From assembly GCA_963813435.1 (NCBI GenBank), contig CAWEYY010000001.1:62001-126000 (forward strand): a DNA stretch of 64,000 bases. The letters are read 5' to 3'. The stretch's first letter is position 1; every line of letters starts with the position of its first letter. The notes below the pieces were generated by a model that did not search any database, was not told where the DNA came from, and saw only the letters and a program-made list of their open reading frames with translations. Positions 7,801 to 16,162 of this stretch are shown one piece after another. The position numbers and the translations under genes were made by a program. This DNA comes from AC-32 sp963813435. GTDB taxonomy: Bacteria > Actinomycetota > Thermoleophilia > Gaiellales > Gaiellaceae.

Positions 7801-8685
7801 CTAAGCTTCGAGCTTCTCGACGACCGGGCCGACCGAGATGACGTGCCGCTTGAACTTCAGCTCGGACTCCTCGAGCCCGGCGGCCACGCCGATCAGCTGC
7901 GAGAGGTGCAGGATCGGCATCGCGAAGTCCTTGCCGGTCGACTTGCGTAGCTTCAGCTGCCACGCGTCGAGCGAGAGGTGGCACAGCGGGCACGGGGTTA
8001 CCATCGCATCGGCTCCCGCCTCGGTCGCCTGCTCGATCGGCTGGATCAGCTCCCCGAGCGCGACGTCCTCGCGCGCCTGGATGATCGGGAAGCCGCAGCA
8101 CTTGATCTTCGCCGGATAGTCGATCGGCTCGCCGCCGCAGGCCTCGATGATCGCCTCGAGCGACCACGGCTTGTCCGGGTCCTCGAAGCCGAGGATCTTC
8201 GACGGCCGCAGGATCTGGCAGCCGTAGAAGGGCGCCACGCGGAGGCCCTTCAGGCCCTTGTGCGCGACCTGCTTGAGCCGCTCGAAGCCGTCTCCCTCCG
8301 CGATCAGCCAGAGCAGGTGCTTGACCTCGACCGCGCCCGAGTACGGCGGCGCCCCGACGGTCTCGAGGTTGACGTTGACCCGCGCGAGCAGGTCGGGGTC
8401 GTTCTGCAGCTGGAAGTTTGCCTGGCGCAGGTTGAGCGTGCAGACGTTGCAGATCGTGAGCAGCGTGTCGCAGCCCGTCTCCTCGGCGTACGCGAGGATC
8501 CGCGCGTTCAGGTGGAGGTAGTAGTCCGGCTCGGCCTCGTGGATGTCGCCCGCGCCGCAGCAGGTAACCGACTCCAGCTCGATCAGCTCGAGCCCGACCT
8601 TCGGGGCCAGCGCTTTCGTCGAGGTGTTCAGCTCCTTGGCGGAAAGCGCAGCGAGGCAGCCCGTGTAATAGGCGACCTTCCTCAC
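7801..8685 (-). CDS. sdhE: HdrB-like CCG-domain subunit of succinate dehydrogenase (SdhE/SdhC-like)
   Basis: A 294-residue protein with two complete cysteine-rich CCG domains. The first uses Cys10, Cys42-43, Cys79 and Cys82; the second uses Cys156, Cys196-197, Cys232 and Cys235. This is the heterodisulfide-reductase-B fold that binds unusual non-cubane Fe-S clusters. In class-E-type succinate dehydrogenases such a subunit replaces the usual heme-containing SdhC/SdhD anchor and passes electrons to quinone. The ATG overlaps the sdhB end by 4 nt, so it belongs to the sdhA-lipoprotein-sdhB-sdhE operon. No SdhC/SdhD-like membrane gene is nearby. Confidence 0.88.
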   Translation of the reverse strand: MRKVAYYTGCLAALSAKELNTSTKALAPKVGLELIELESVTCCGAGDIHEAEPDYYLHLNARILAYAEETGCDTLLTICNVCTLNLRQANFQLQNDPDLLARVNVNLETVGAPPYSGAVEVKHLLWLIAEGDGFERLKQVAHKGLKGLRVAPFYGCQILRPSKILGFEDPDKPWSLEAIIEACGGEPIDYPAKIKCCGFPIIQAREDVALGELIQPIEQATEAGADAMVTPCPLCHLSLDAWQLKLRKSTGKDFAMPILHLSQLIGVAAGLEESELKFKRHVISVGPVVEKLEA

Positions 8686-9716
8686 GACTCCTCCTCGCGT
8701 TCCGCCGCTTCCTGCTGGAACTCGATGCGGCCGAGCGCGTGCTCGCCCTGGACGATCCCGAGCGCCCCCTCACGGCCCTGCTCCTTCACGAGCTCCCGGA
8801 GCTCGCGGGCCTCCTTCACGTCCTTGGCCACGTGCGGCGGGAACGGTGACGGGACCTTTCCGCGCCGGGCGAGCTTCAGCGCGAACCCCGTCTGCTTGAT
8901 CGCCTCGAGGATCCCCTGCGTCTTCGGAACGAGCTCGGTCTCGCGCAACCAGCCGGTTGTCTCGGCCGAGCGGACGAACCACTTCGCGTGCTTGGCGCCC
9001 ATGTCGTGGTCGATCCCCTGCTTGACCGACTCGGCGCCCAGCTTGGCGATCGCGTCGCGGGGGTCGACGCCCTTCGGGCAGCGCTCATTGCAGAAGTAGC
9101 AGCGCGTGCAGTCCCAGATCCCGTGCTCCTGGTTGAGCTCGTTGAGCCGCTCGACGTCGGTCTTGTCGCGCGCGTCGCCGACGAAGCGGAAGCCTTTCGC
9201 GAGCGCGGCCGGGCCGAGAAACTCCGGATCCGACTCCATCGAGTTGCACTCCGAGACGCAGCAGCCGCACATGATGCAGAGCGCCTCCTTGTTGATCACG
9301 TTCATCTGCTGTTGCGAGACGATCCGCTCCTTCTCGGCGACTTCGTCGTAGCCGGCGTCGAGCCACGGCTTGACGGCGCGGATCTTTCCCCAGAACGGCG
9401 CCATGTCGACGACGAGGTCCTTGAGCACGGGCATGTTCCCCATCGCCGAGATCACGGGAACGTGCCCCGCGTCGGCGATCGGCTTCATCCGCTCCTTGCA
9501 GGCGAGCACCGCGCGACCGTCCATCCGCATCCCGCAGGAGCCGCAGATCATCATCCGGCAGCTCTTGCGGTAGGCGAGCGTGCCGTCGTGCTTGTCCTTG
9601 ATCAGGTCGAGGACGTCGAGGAGGCAGGCCCACTCGGGAGCGTCGACCTCGTACTCGCGCAGCACCCGCTCTCCGCTCTCCGGGTCGAACCGCCAGATCT
9701 TGAGCGCGACGTCCAA
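8682..9716 (-). CDS. sdhB: Succinate dehydrogenase iron-sulfur subunit
   Basis: Electron-transfer subunit of succinate dehydrogenase/fumarate reductase. It has a [2Fe-2S] set (Cys53, Cys58, Cys61, Cys73) and two ferredoxin-type sets: CIMCGCC...C (147-157) and CTRCYFC...CP (203-213). At 344 residues it is about 90-100 longer than most SdhB proteins, with a charged helical C-terminal extension from about residue 245. The start is TTG, immediately after the lipoprotein TGA, with AGGGAG just upstream. It overlaps sdhE by 4 nt. Confidence 0.93.
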   Translation of the reverse strand: MDVALKIWRFDPESGERVLREYEVDAPEWACLLDVLDLIKDKHDGTLAYRKSCRMMICGSCGMRMDGRAVLACKERMKPIADAGHVPVISAMGNMPVLKDLVVDMAPFWGKIRAVKPWLDAGYDEVAEKERIVSQQQMNVINKEALCIMCGCCVSECNSMESDPEFLGPAALAKGFRFVGDARDKTDVERLNELNQEHGIWDCTRCYFCNERCPKGVDPRDAIAKLGAESVKQGIDHDMGAKHAKWFVRSAETTGWLRETELVPKTQGILEAIKQTGFALKLARRGKVPSPFPPHVAKDVKEARELRELVKEQGREGALGIVQGEHALGRIEFQQEAAEREEES

Positions 9717-10502
9717 TCAGCTCCCTTGCAGAACGTTTTGCATGTCTACGACCGAGTCCTTCGGCGGCGGCGTGATCGTCACGTGCCGACCGAAGTCGTG
9801 GAACTCCATCGTAATCACGGGCCCCGGCGTTCCATTGGCTCCCTGCGTGTACGCGACCTTGCGGACGAGCCCGTTGTGGTCGACCCAGACGTCGAACGGC
9901 TCCGTCTTCTGACCGCTCGCCTTGAGCGCGCTCTCGAGCGACTTCCGGACGCTCCCGCTCGAGGCGGACGCTGCCTGCTGGAGATCGACCGTGACCCGGT
10001 AGTGCGTCGTGTCGACGCCGCGGACGCGCGCGGTGCCGAGCTTCTTGGCGTCTCCGCCCGAGCCGAGCAGGTACCCGAGCGCGCTCGTCGGGTTCGGGTT
10101 GGCGTTGAGCAGGCCGCCGAGATCGACGCCCCGCTGCCTCGCGAGCTGCCCGAGGTCGAGCTTCAGCCACTGCTTCTCCTGCGAGAGCCCGAACTGCTGA
10201 AGCGCCGGCGAGCGCATGTAGAGGACGTTCCCGGCGCTGACCGTGTCGACGGTGAACGGGCCGTTGCCCGACTGGACGATCATCTTCAGCTGGCCCGAGT
10301 TCCCGTCGCCGGTGTTGAAGACCCCGCTCCCGCTGCTCGCGACCCCTGAGCCCGAGATCGTGAAGTCGGCCTCGAGGCTCCCCTTGCTCGACGTCTTCTG
10401 GGCGGCGGAGGCGATCTGCTTCGCCGAGAGTGAGTCGCTTCCGCCCCCGCAGCCGGCAAGCACGAACACGGAGACGAGCGAGCCGAGGGCCACGCGGGCC
10501 AT
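9717..10502 (-). CDS. Putative lipoprotein encoded between sdhA and sdhB
   Basis: A 261-residue exported lipoprotein: hydrophobic signal ending in a lipobox VLAGC with Cys18 as the predicted lipidated residue, then a Gly/Ser-rich stretch and a beta-rich domain. Features such as SLEADFTISGSG, VRGVDTTHYRVTVDL and FDVWVDHNGLVRKVAY resemble the LolA/LprG-type lipid-binding fold of actinobacterial lipoproteins (LppX/LprAFG); that match is tentative. Its ATG overlaps the sdhA stop (ATGA) and its TGA abuts the sdhB start, so it is co-translated with the dehydrogenase. A role in that complex is not established. Confidence 0.8.
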   Translation of the reverse strand: MARVALGSLVSVFVLAGCGGGSDSLSAKQIASAAQKTSSKGSLEADFTISGSGVASSGSGVFNTGDGNSGQLKMIVQSGNGPFTVDTVSAGNVLYMRSPALQQFGLSQEKQWLKLDLGQLARQRGVDLGGLLNANPNPTSALGYLLGSGGDAKKLGTARVRGVDTTHYRVTVDLQQAASASSGSVRKSLESALKASGQKTEPFDVWVDHNGLVRKVAYTQGANGTPGPVITMEFHDFGRHVTITPPPKDSVVDMQNVLQGS

Positions 10503-12184
10503 CAGTAGGTCCGCTCCATCGGCTTCCACTTCGTCATCGTGACCGGCTTCCAGTTCAGCCTCGGAGCGCCTTCCTGCCAGGTGACAATCGTGTGGCGCAG
10601 GTAATTCTCGTCGTCGCGATCCGGATAGTCGTACGGCCGGGCGTGAGCGCCGCGGCTCTCCTTGCGCTCGATCCCGGCGACGACCATGCACGACGCGAGC
10701 TCGAGCAGGAAGCCGAGCTCGAGCGCCTGGGTGAGGTCGTTGTTGAACACCTGGCCCTTGTCCTCGACGACGACCCGCTCGAAGCGCTCGCGCAGTGAGT
10801 CGACGATCTCCCCCTGCTTGCGCATCTGGTCCTCGCGCCGGAAGACCCCAAAGTTCTCGTGCATCGTCTCGGCGAGCTCGTTCCGGATCGACCAGGGCCG
10901 CTCGCCGTCGCTTCGATCCAGGAGCTCCTGCAGCTCGCGCTCGGTGTCGGTCTCGAGCGCAGCCGGTACCTCGACGGTCGTGTGCGAGAGCGCGTAGTCG
11001 GCGGCATGGGCGCCTGCCCGCTTGCCGAACGTGATCGTCTCCATCAACGCATTGCCGCCGAGGCGGTTCGCGCCGTGGACCGAGACGCAGGCGCACTCGC
11101 CGGCCGCGTAGAGGCCCTCGAGCGTCGTCCGTCCCCAGACGTCCGTGTCGACGCCGCCCATGTGGTAGTGGGCCCCCGGCCTGACCGGGATCGGGTCGTA
11201 GATCGGGTCGACGCCCGCGAACACCATCGACAGCTCGCGCGTCCCGTGCAGCCGCTCCAGGATTTTCTCCGCGCCGAGGTGGCGCAGGTCGAGCAGGACG
11301 TTGCCGTCGACGCCGCGCCCCTCGTCGATCTCCGTCTGCTCGGCGCGGGAGATGACGTCGCGCGATGCAAGCTCCATGGCGTTCGGCGCGTAGCGCTCGA
11401 GAAAGCGCTTGCCCTCCGAGTTGAGCAGGTACGCGCCCTCGCCGCGGCAGCCCTCGGTGATCAGCACCCCCGTCGGCGCGAGTGTGGTCGGGTGGAACTG
11501 CATCATCTCCATGTCCTCGAGCGCCACGCCGACGCGCAGCGCCTGGGCCATCCCGTCGCCGGTGCACGCGTAGGCGTTCGTCGTCCCCGTGTAGAGCCGG
11601 CCGGCGCCACCGGTCGCGAGGATGACCGTCTTGGCCCCGATCGAGGCGAGGCCGCCGTCGAGCAGGTTCCACGCGATCACGCCCTGGCAGCGGTCCTCGT
11701 GCTCGACGAGCTTCCAGACGAAGAACTCCTCGTAGACCTTCAGGTCGCGCTTCATCACCTGCTCGTAGAGGACGTGCACCAGCACGTGGCCGGTGATGTC
11801 GGCCGCGTAGGCCGTGCGAGGCTCGCCCGCCGCGCCGAACGGGCGTTGCGCGATCCGGCCGTCCTCCGTGCGCGAGAACACGGCTCCCCAGTTCTCGAGC
11901 TGGTAGACGTCGTCGGGCGCCTCGGTGCAGAGGATCTCGATCGCGTCCTGGTCACCGAGGTAGTCGGAGCCCTTCACCGTGTCGAAGGAGTGCTTTTCGG
12001 GGTCGTCCTCGGACGCGTTGCCTAGCGCCGCGTTGATCCCGCCCTCGGCCGCGCCGGAGTGGCTGCGAACCGGGTGGATCTTCGAGATCAGGGCCACGTC
12101 CGCGCCCGCGTCGTGCGCTTCGATGGCCGCGCGCATTCCCGCGCAGCCAGCTCCGACGACGAGCACGTCGTGCAACGCTTCCAC
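10502..12184 (-). CDS. sdhA: Succinate dehydrogenase flavoprotein subunit
   Basis: Oxidises succinate to fumarate with covalent FAD. The 560 residues include the dinucleotide motif VVGAGCAGMRAA (9-20), the flavinylation histidine in RSHSGAAEGG (His42) and the substrate-site segments QFHPTTL and GCRGEGAYLLN. The capping and C-terminal parts carry HYHMGGVDTD and HGANRLGGNAL. The GTG start is 80 nt from the divergent lysyltransferase. First gene of sdhA-lipoprotein-sdhB-sdhE. Confidence 0.95.
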   Translation of the reverse strand: MEALHDVLVVGAGCAGMRAAIEAHDAGADVALISKIHPVRSHSGAAEGGINAALGNASEDDPEKHSFDTVKGSDYLGDQDAIEILCTEAPDDVYQLENWGAVFSRTEDGRIAQRPFGAAGEPRTAYAADITGHVLVHVLYEQVMKRDLKVYEEFFVWKLVEHEDRCQGVIAWNLLDGGLASIGAKTVILATGGAGRLYTGTTNAYACTGDGMAQALRVGVALEDMEMMQFHPTTLAPTGVLITEGCRGEGAYLLNSEGKRFLERYAPNAMELASRDVISRAEQTEIDEGRGVDGNVLLDLRHLGAEKILERLHGTRELSMVFAGVDPIYDPIPVRPGAHYHMGGVDTDVWGRTTLEGLYAAGECACVSVHGANRLGGNALMETITFGKRAGAHAADYALSHTTVEVPAALETDTERELQELLDRSDGERPWSIRNELAETMHENFGVFRREDQMRKQGEIVDSLRERFERVVVEDKGQVFNNDLTQALELGFLLELASCMVVAGIERKESRGAHARPYDYPDRDDENYLRHTIVTWQEGAPRLNWKPVTMTKWKPMERTY

Positions 12185-12264
12185 TGCCTACGGACGCTAT
12201 CGGATCGGGGCCGGCCTACACCTGGTCGATAGATGCGTGGGCGCGATCCCGAGCGACGGCTATC

Positions 12265-14181
12265 GTGCAGGCGAGGGTCGTGCTGAGAATCGAGCGTCAT
12301 CGGTTGGGGCCACGCGTCTACGTGCTCGGGGCCCGGGTGCACGAATGGCACCTCGGCGTCGCCATCCTTCTGGCGCTCGGCTCGGCCGCGCTGCTCGACC
12401 GCACGGGGCGCGGATTCGGAGCGTTGGCCGTTGCGGCCGCGGGAGTGCTGCTGATCGCGAAGGACTGGCGCGACCTCGTACCGTCCAAGCGCGACACCGC
12501 GGCGTGGCGGCTCGGCCTGCACATGGAGCCGCTCCCGCTACGCGCGATCCAGCGTGCAGACCCGCTGCCGAAACTCGTTGCGCTGACCGCGGTGCTCGCG
12601 GGTTTCGTGAACCTCGCCGCTGCGGTCAGGCCGAACATCGCCTGGCGGAACCATCTCCTCCTCGGCGTGGAGCCCCTCGAGGGCCTGAAGATCTCCCACG
12701 CCGCAGCCGTCCCGACCTCACTCCTGCTCCTCGTAACGGCTTCCTACCTCTGGCGGCGCCGCCAGTCGGCGCTCCGGCTCGCGCTCGTCCTCCTGATGGG
12801 CCTGACCGCGCTCGACCTGCTCAAAGGGCTCGACCTCGAAGCCGCCTCCGGAAGCGCCGCCGCCGCGACCGTTCTCTGGCTCGGACGCGGCTCGTTCTAC
12901 GTCCGCCACGATCCCGTCACCATGCGCGTGGCGCTTCGGCGCGTTCCCCTGCTCGCCGGCGCGGTTGCCGTCCTCTGCGGGATTGGCGTGTGGCTCGCCG
13001 CGCACGGCGACGCCGGGCTGATCACGGTCGCCCGCGAGACCGGCGACGCCTTGCTGTGGCAGCAGGGGCCCTTGCAGTTCCGGGACGAGCTGGCGCATCT
13101 CGACGAGGCCATCGGCGTCACCGGCCTGATCACGCTGGCCTGGTGCGCGTATCTCTTGTTCCGACCCCTCGCCGCCCCCCGCCTGCTCCCCGATGCGGGC
13201 AGCCGCCAGGCCGCGGGCGCGCTCGTGCGCAGCCACGGCTCGGACACGCTGGCCTACTTCAAGCTCCGCCACGACCAGCACTACCTCTTCGGGTCGGATG
13301 GACGGGCGTTCCTCGGATACCGCGTTGAGGCGGGAGTGCTGCTGGTCTCGGGCGACCCGGTCGGCCCCGCCGATGCGCTGCCCGATCTCCTGCGGCAGCT
13401 GCACGCGTTCGCATCCCAGCGCGGCCTGCGCGTCGCCGCCCTCGGAGCCGGCGGGCGCCTCCTCCCGCTCTGGCAGGACCTGGGCCTGCGTTCCTTCTAC
13501 CTCGGCGACGAGGCGGTGGTCGACACCGCGCGGTTCTCGCTCGACGGCCGCCCGATCCGCAAGGTCAGGCAGTCGGTCTCGCGGCTCGAGAAGCAGGGAT
13601 ACACGGCGCGCCTGCGGAGGCTGTCCGATCTCTCCGACGACGATCTGGCCGAGCTCGCCGCGGTCAGCCACGGCTGGCGACAGGGCAAACCGGAGCGCGG
13701 CTTCGCGATGTCGCTCGACGGGCTACGCCGAGAGGATCACGGCGACAGCCTCGTGGTGCTGGGCTTCGATGCCGACGAGCGGATTCGCGGGTTCCTCCAC
13801 TTTGCGCCGAGCTACGGGCGGGCGGCCGCGTCCCTGTCGCTCATGCGCCGCGACCACAACACACCGAACGGCCTGACGGAGTTCCTCGTGGCCCGGGGCG
13901 TCGAGCTGCTTCGGGATCGCGGGGTCGAGGAGGTCTCGCTCAACTTCGCCGCCTTCGCGCGCTTCATCCACGAGCCTCGCGGCCGGGCCGAACGCGTTCT
14001 CGGACGCGCGCTCCTCGCCGCGGATGCCGTCTTCCAGATCGAGCGGCTCTACCGCTTCAACGCGAAGTTCTTCCCGCGCTGGGAGCCTCGCTACCTGATG
14101 CTGGAGCGCCTGACGACGCTCCCGCGCGTCGGGCTGGCTGCTCTGTGGGCCGAGGGCCAGCTTCCGAAGCCCGGTCGCTAG
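12265..14181 (+). CDS. MprF-like phosphatidylglycerol lysyltransferase (DUF2156)
   Basis: A 638-residue membrane protein. The N-terminal half has several hydrophobic segments (for example LGVAILLALGSAALL near 30-44, LVALTAVLAGFVNLAA near 107 and VPLLAGAVAVLCGIGVWLAA near 228). The C-terminal half is the soluble tRNA-dependent aminoacyltransferase domain: YFKLRHDQHYLF, GDPVGPADAL, SVSRLEKQGYTA and the closing RFNAKFFPRWEPRYLMLE. Family members move lysine (or alanine) from tRNA to phosphatidylglycerol and give resistance to cationic peptides. The start is uncertain among several nearby candidates. Its end overlaps a convergent gene by 125 nt. Confidence 0.85.
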   Translation: MQARVVLRIERHRLGPRVYVLGARVHEWHLGVAILLALGSAALLDRTGRGFGALAVAAAGVLLIAKDWRDLVPSKRDTAAWRLGLHMEPLPLRAIQRADPLPKLVALTAVLAGFVNLAAAVRPNIAWRNHLLLGVEPLEGLKISHAAAVPTSLLLLVTASYLWRRRQSALRLALVLLMGLTALDLLKGLDLEAASGSAAAATVLWLGRGSFYVRHDPVTMRVALRRVPLLAGAVAVLCGIGVWLAAHGDAGLITVARETGDALLWQQGPLQFRDELAHLDEAIGVTGLITLAWCAYLLFRPLAAPRLLPDAGSRQAAGALVRSHGSDTLAYFKLRHDQHYLFGSDGRAFLGYRVEAGVLLVSGDPVGPADALPDLLRQLHAFASQRGLRVAALGAGGRLLPLWQDLGLRSFYLGDEAVVDTARFSLDGRPIRKVRQSVSRLEKQGYTARLRRLSDLSDDDLAELAAVSHGWRQGKPERGFAMSLDGLRREDHGDSLVVLGFDADERIRGFLHFAPSYGRAAASLSLMRRDHNTPNGLTEFLVARGVELLRDRGVEEVSLNFAAFARFIHEPRGRAERVLGRALLAADAVFQIERLYRFNAKFFPRWEPRYLMLERLTTLPRVGLAALWAEGQLPKPGR

Positions 14182-14572
14182 ACAGCGACAACCAGAAGCA
14201 GAGCGCCGCCAGAGGAAGCTCGACGACGAGCGCCTCCGAGAGGGCCCAGGCCCGCTCGCCACCCGGATGCGCGGTGATCACGTCGAACCACGCGTCGCAG
14301 AGGAGCGCGGTCCCGGCGACCGTGGCGACCAGGGGCAGGAACCGGGATCGGAGCGCGAGAGCGAGCACCGTCGAGCCCAGCGTCACCGCGAGGAAGAGGT
14401 CGAACCCGACCCACGCCACATCCCAGTGGCTCGCCACATGCCGCTCGGGGAGCGTCGTGCTGAGGTACGCGGTCCACGGAAACAGCGCCACTGCGACTGC
14501 GCCGAGCAGCAACACGAGCCAGAGCCGGTCACGCCGCGCGATGTTCACCGGGTTCAATTGTGCAGAGGGCAC
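14057..14572 (-). CDS. Four-helix membrane protein of unknown function
   Basis: A 171-residue protein with four predicted membrane segments: LWLVLLLGAVAVALF (17-31), VGFDLFLAVTLGSTVLALAL, FLPLVATVAGTALLCDAWFDV and ALVVELPLAALCFWLSL. A hydrophilic Pro/Ser-rich tail follows. The loop YLSTTLPERHVASHWDVAWVG and the CDAWFDV motif look conserved rather than accidental. I recall similar unnamed actinobacterial membrane proteins, from memory only. The GTG start is 22 nt from the divergent pckA start. The tail overlaps the convergent lysyltransferase gene by 125 nt, an unusually long overlap. Confidence 0.65.
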   Translation of the reverse strand: MPSAQLNPVNIARRDRLWLVLLLGAVAVALFPWTAYLSTTLPERHVASHWDVAWVGFDLFLAVTLGSTVLALALRSRFLPLVATVAGTALLCDAWFDVITAHPGGERAWALSEALVVELPLAALCFWLSLSSDRASEAGPRPTEQPARRAGASSGAPASGSEAPSAGRTSR

Positions 14573-14594
14573 CTAGTTCGGCGCGCACCTGGGT

Positions 14595-16139
14595 ATGCTC
14601 CGTCCGATGGCCAGGATGCTTTTCCGGCTGCCGGAGGCGGCCGCCGTCATCGACAACCCTTCCCCACAAGAGCTCAAGGAGCTCGCCGCGCGCATGCCCA
14701 ACGCGCAGCCGACGCGGTACGGGAACATCAACGTCCAGACGGAGGTCGTGAACCGCTCCAAGGGCTCGACCTTCATCGTCACGGACGAGCCCGACCGCCA
14801 GAACCAGGCGATCTCCCGCGAGGAGGGTGAGCGCTGGGCCGCGATCCAGGACGAGTACATCGCCGGCCAGGAGATGGTCGTCGTCGACGGCTACATCGGG
14901 AACAATCCGGAGTTCCGCACACCCGCGCGCCTCTACATCGACACCGCCAACGCCAACATCGCTGGCATGCAGCAGCAGCTCTACTTCTCGCCGGCAGGCG
15001 AGGAGCTCGAGCCCGAGCTGACCGTCATCTACACGCCGAACCTGAAGGCCGAGGGATATCCCGACGACCGCCTGATCGCGGTCGACCTGGAGCAGGGCGT
15101 GACCCGCGTGCTCAACTCGGACTACTTCGGCGAGTCGAAAAAGGGCGGGCTGCGCATGTGGAACAAGCTCGTCTACGACCGGGGCGGGATCCCGCTGCAC
15201 GCGGGCTGCAAGATCATCCCGACCGAGCGCGGCCAGCGCGTGGGCTTGATCGTCGGCCTCTCCGGCACCGGGAAGACGACGACGACCTTCACGCGCCAGA
15301 ACGGCTCGCTGCCGGTCCAGGACGACTTCGTCGCGTGGATGCCGAACGGCCGCGTGTACGCGACCGAGAACGGCTGCTTCGCAAAGACGTTCGGATTGAA
15401 CCCGGAGGACGAGCCCACGATCTACGGCGCGGTCACCCAGCCCGACTCGTATCTCGAGAACGTCTCGCAGCACGGAGACGAGCCGGACTTCTACGACACG
15501 AACTACACCTCGAACGGCCGCGCGACCTTCCCGTTCGGGGTGATCGAGGCCGCCTCGGCCGACGAGATCAAGGAGGCGCACTTCCTCCTCGTCCTGAACA
15601 AGAACGAGAACATCGTCCCGGTCGTCGCGAAGCTCGAGGGGCCGCAGGCAGCCGCCTTCTTCATGCTCGGCGAGACGACCGGCACGAGCGCGGGCGGCGC
15701 GGACGAGGCCGGCAAGTTCCTGCGGGTTCCGGGCACGAACCCGTTCTTCCCGATGCCGCACGATCTCCAGGGCAACCGGTTCCTGGAGTTGCTCGCCGAG
15801 CACCCGCTCGAGGTCTACGTGATGAACACCGGCCGCGTGGGCGGCCCTGACGACGACGAGCGCTCGCGCAAGGTGCGGATCAAGCACTCGTCGGCGGCAG
15901 TGAAGGGGATCGCGGAAGACACGATCGAGTGGGAGCGCGACCCCGACTTCGGCTATCTCGTCGCGACCTCGATCCCGGGGATCGACGACGAGGGGATCCT
16001 GCAGCCGCGAAGGCTCTACGAGGAGCAGCGCCGCGGCGACGAGTACCGCGCGTTGGTCGAGCGCTTCAAAGCCGAGCGAGCCGAGTTCCTGCGCGGCTTC
16101 CCGAGCCTGAGCGAAGAGATCGTCGCGGCGGTCGCGTAG
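14595..16139 (+). CDS. pckA: Phosphoenolpyruvate carboxykinase (ATP)
   Basis: Converts oxaloacetate plus ATP to PEP, the gluconeogenic exit from the TCA cycle. The 514-residue protein carries the P-loop GLSGTGKTT (about 222-230), the PTERG segment before it and DDFVAWM. Other landmarks are the ENGCFAKT motif and LGETTGTSAGG, typical of the ATP-dependent class. Two starts are possible: ATG 14595 and ATG 14607 (MARMLFRL); the second gives an N terminus closer to the family. It stands among several TCA genes. Confidence 0.95.
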   Translation: MLRPMARMLFRLPEAAAVIDNPSPQELKELAARMPNAQPTRYGNINVQTEVVNRSKGSTFIVTDEPDRQNQAISREEGERWAAIQDEYIAGQEMVVVDGYIGNNPEFRTPARLYIDTANANIAGMQQQLYFSPAGEELEPELTVIYTPNLKAEGYPDDRLIAVDLEQGVTRVLNSDYFGESKKGGLRMWNKLVYDRGGIPLHAGCKIIPTERGQRVGLIVGLSGTGKTTTTFTRQNGSLPVQDDFVAWMPNGRVYATENGCFAKTFGLNPEDEPTIYGAVTQPDSYLENVSQHGDEPDFYDTNYTSNGRATFPFGVIEAASADEIKEAHFLLVLNKNENIVPVVAKLEGPQAAAFFMLGETTGTSAGGADEAGKFLRVPGTNPFFPMPHDLQGNRFLELLAEHPLEVYVMNTGRVGGPDDDERSRKVRIKHSSAAVKGIAEDTIEWERDPDFGYLVATSIPGIDDEGILQPRRLYEEQRRGDEYRALVERFKAERAEFLRGFPSLSEEIVAAVA

Positions 16140-16162
16140 AAGAGACGGCGCTCGGGCGGCGA

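Noticed and set aside
10503..11672. Upstream extension of the lipoprotein frame across sdhA
   Set aside because: The extension is low-complexity shadow of sdhA. The lipobox and 4-nt overlap fix the true start at 10502.
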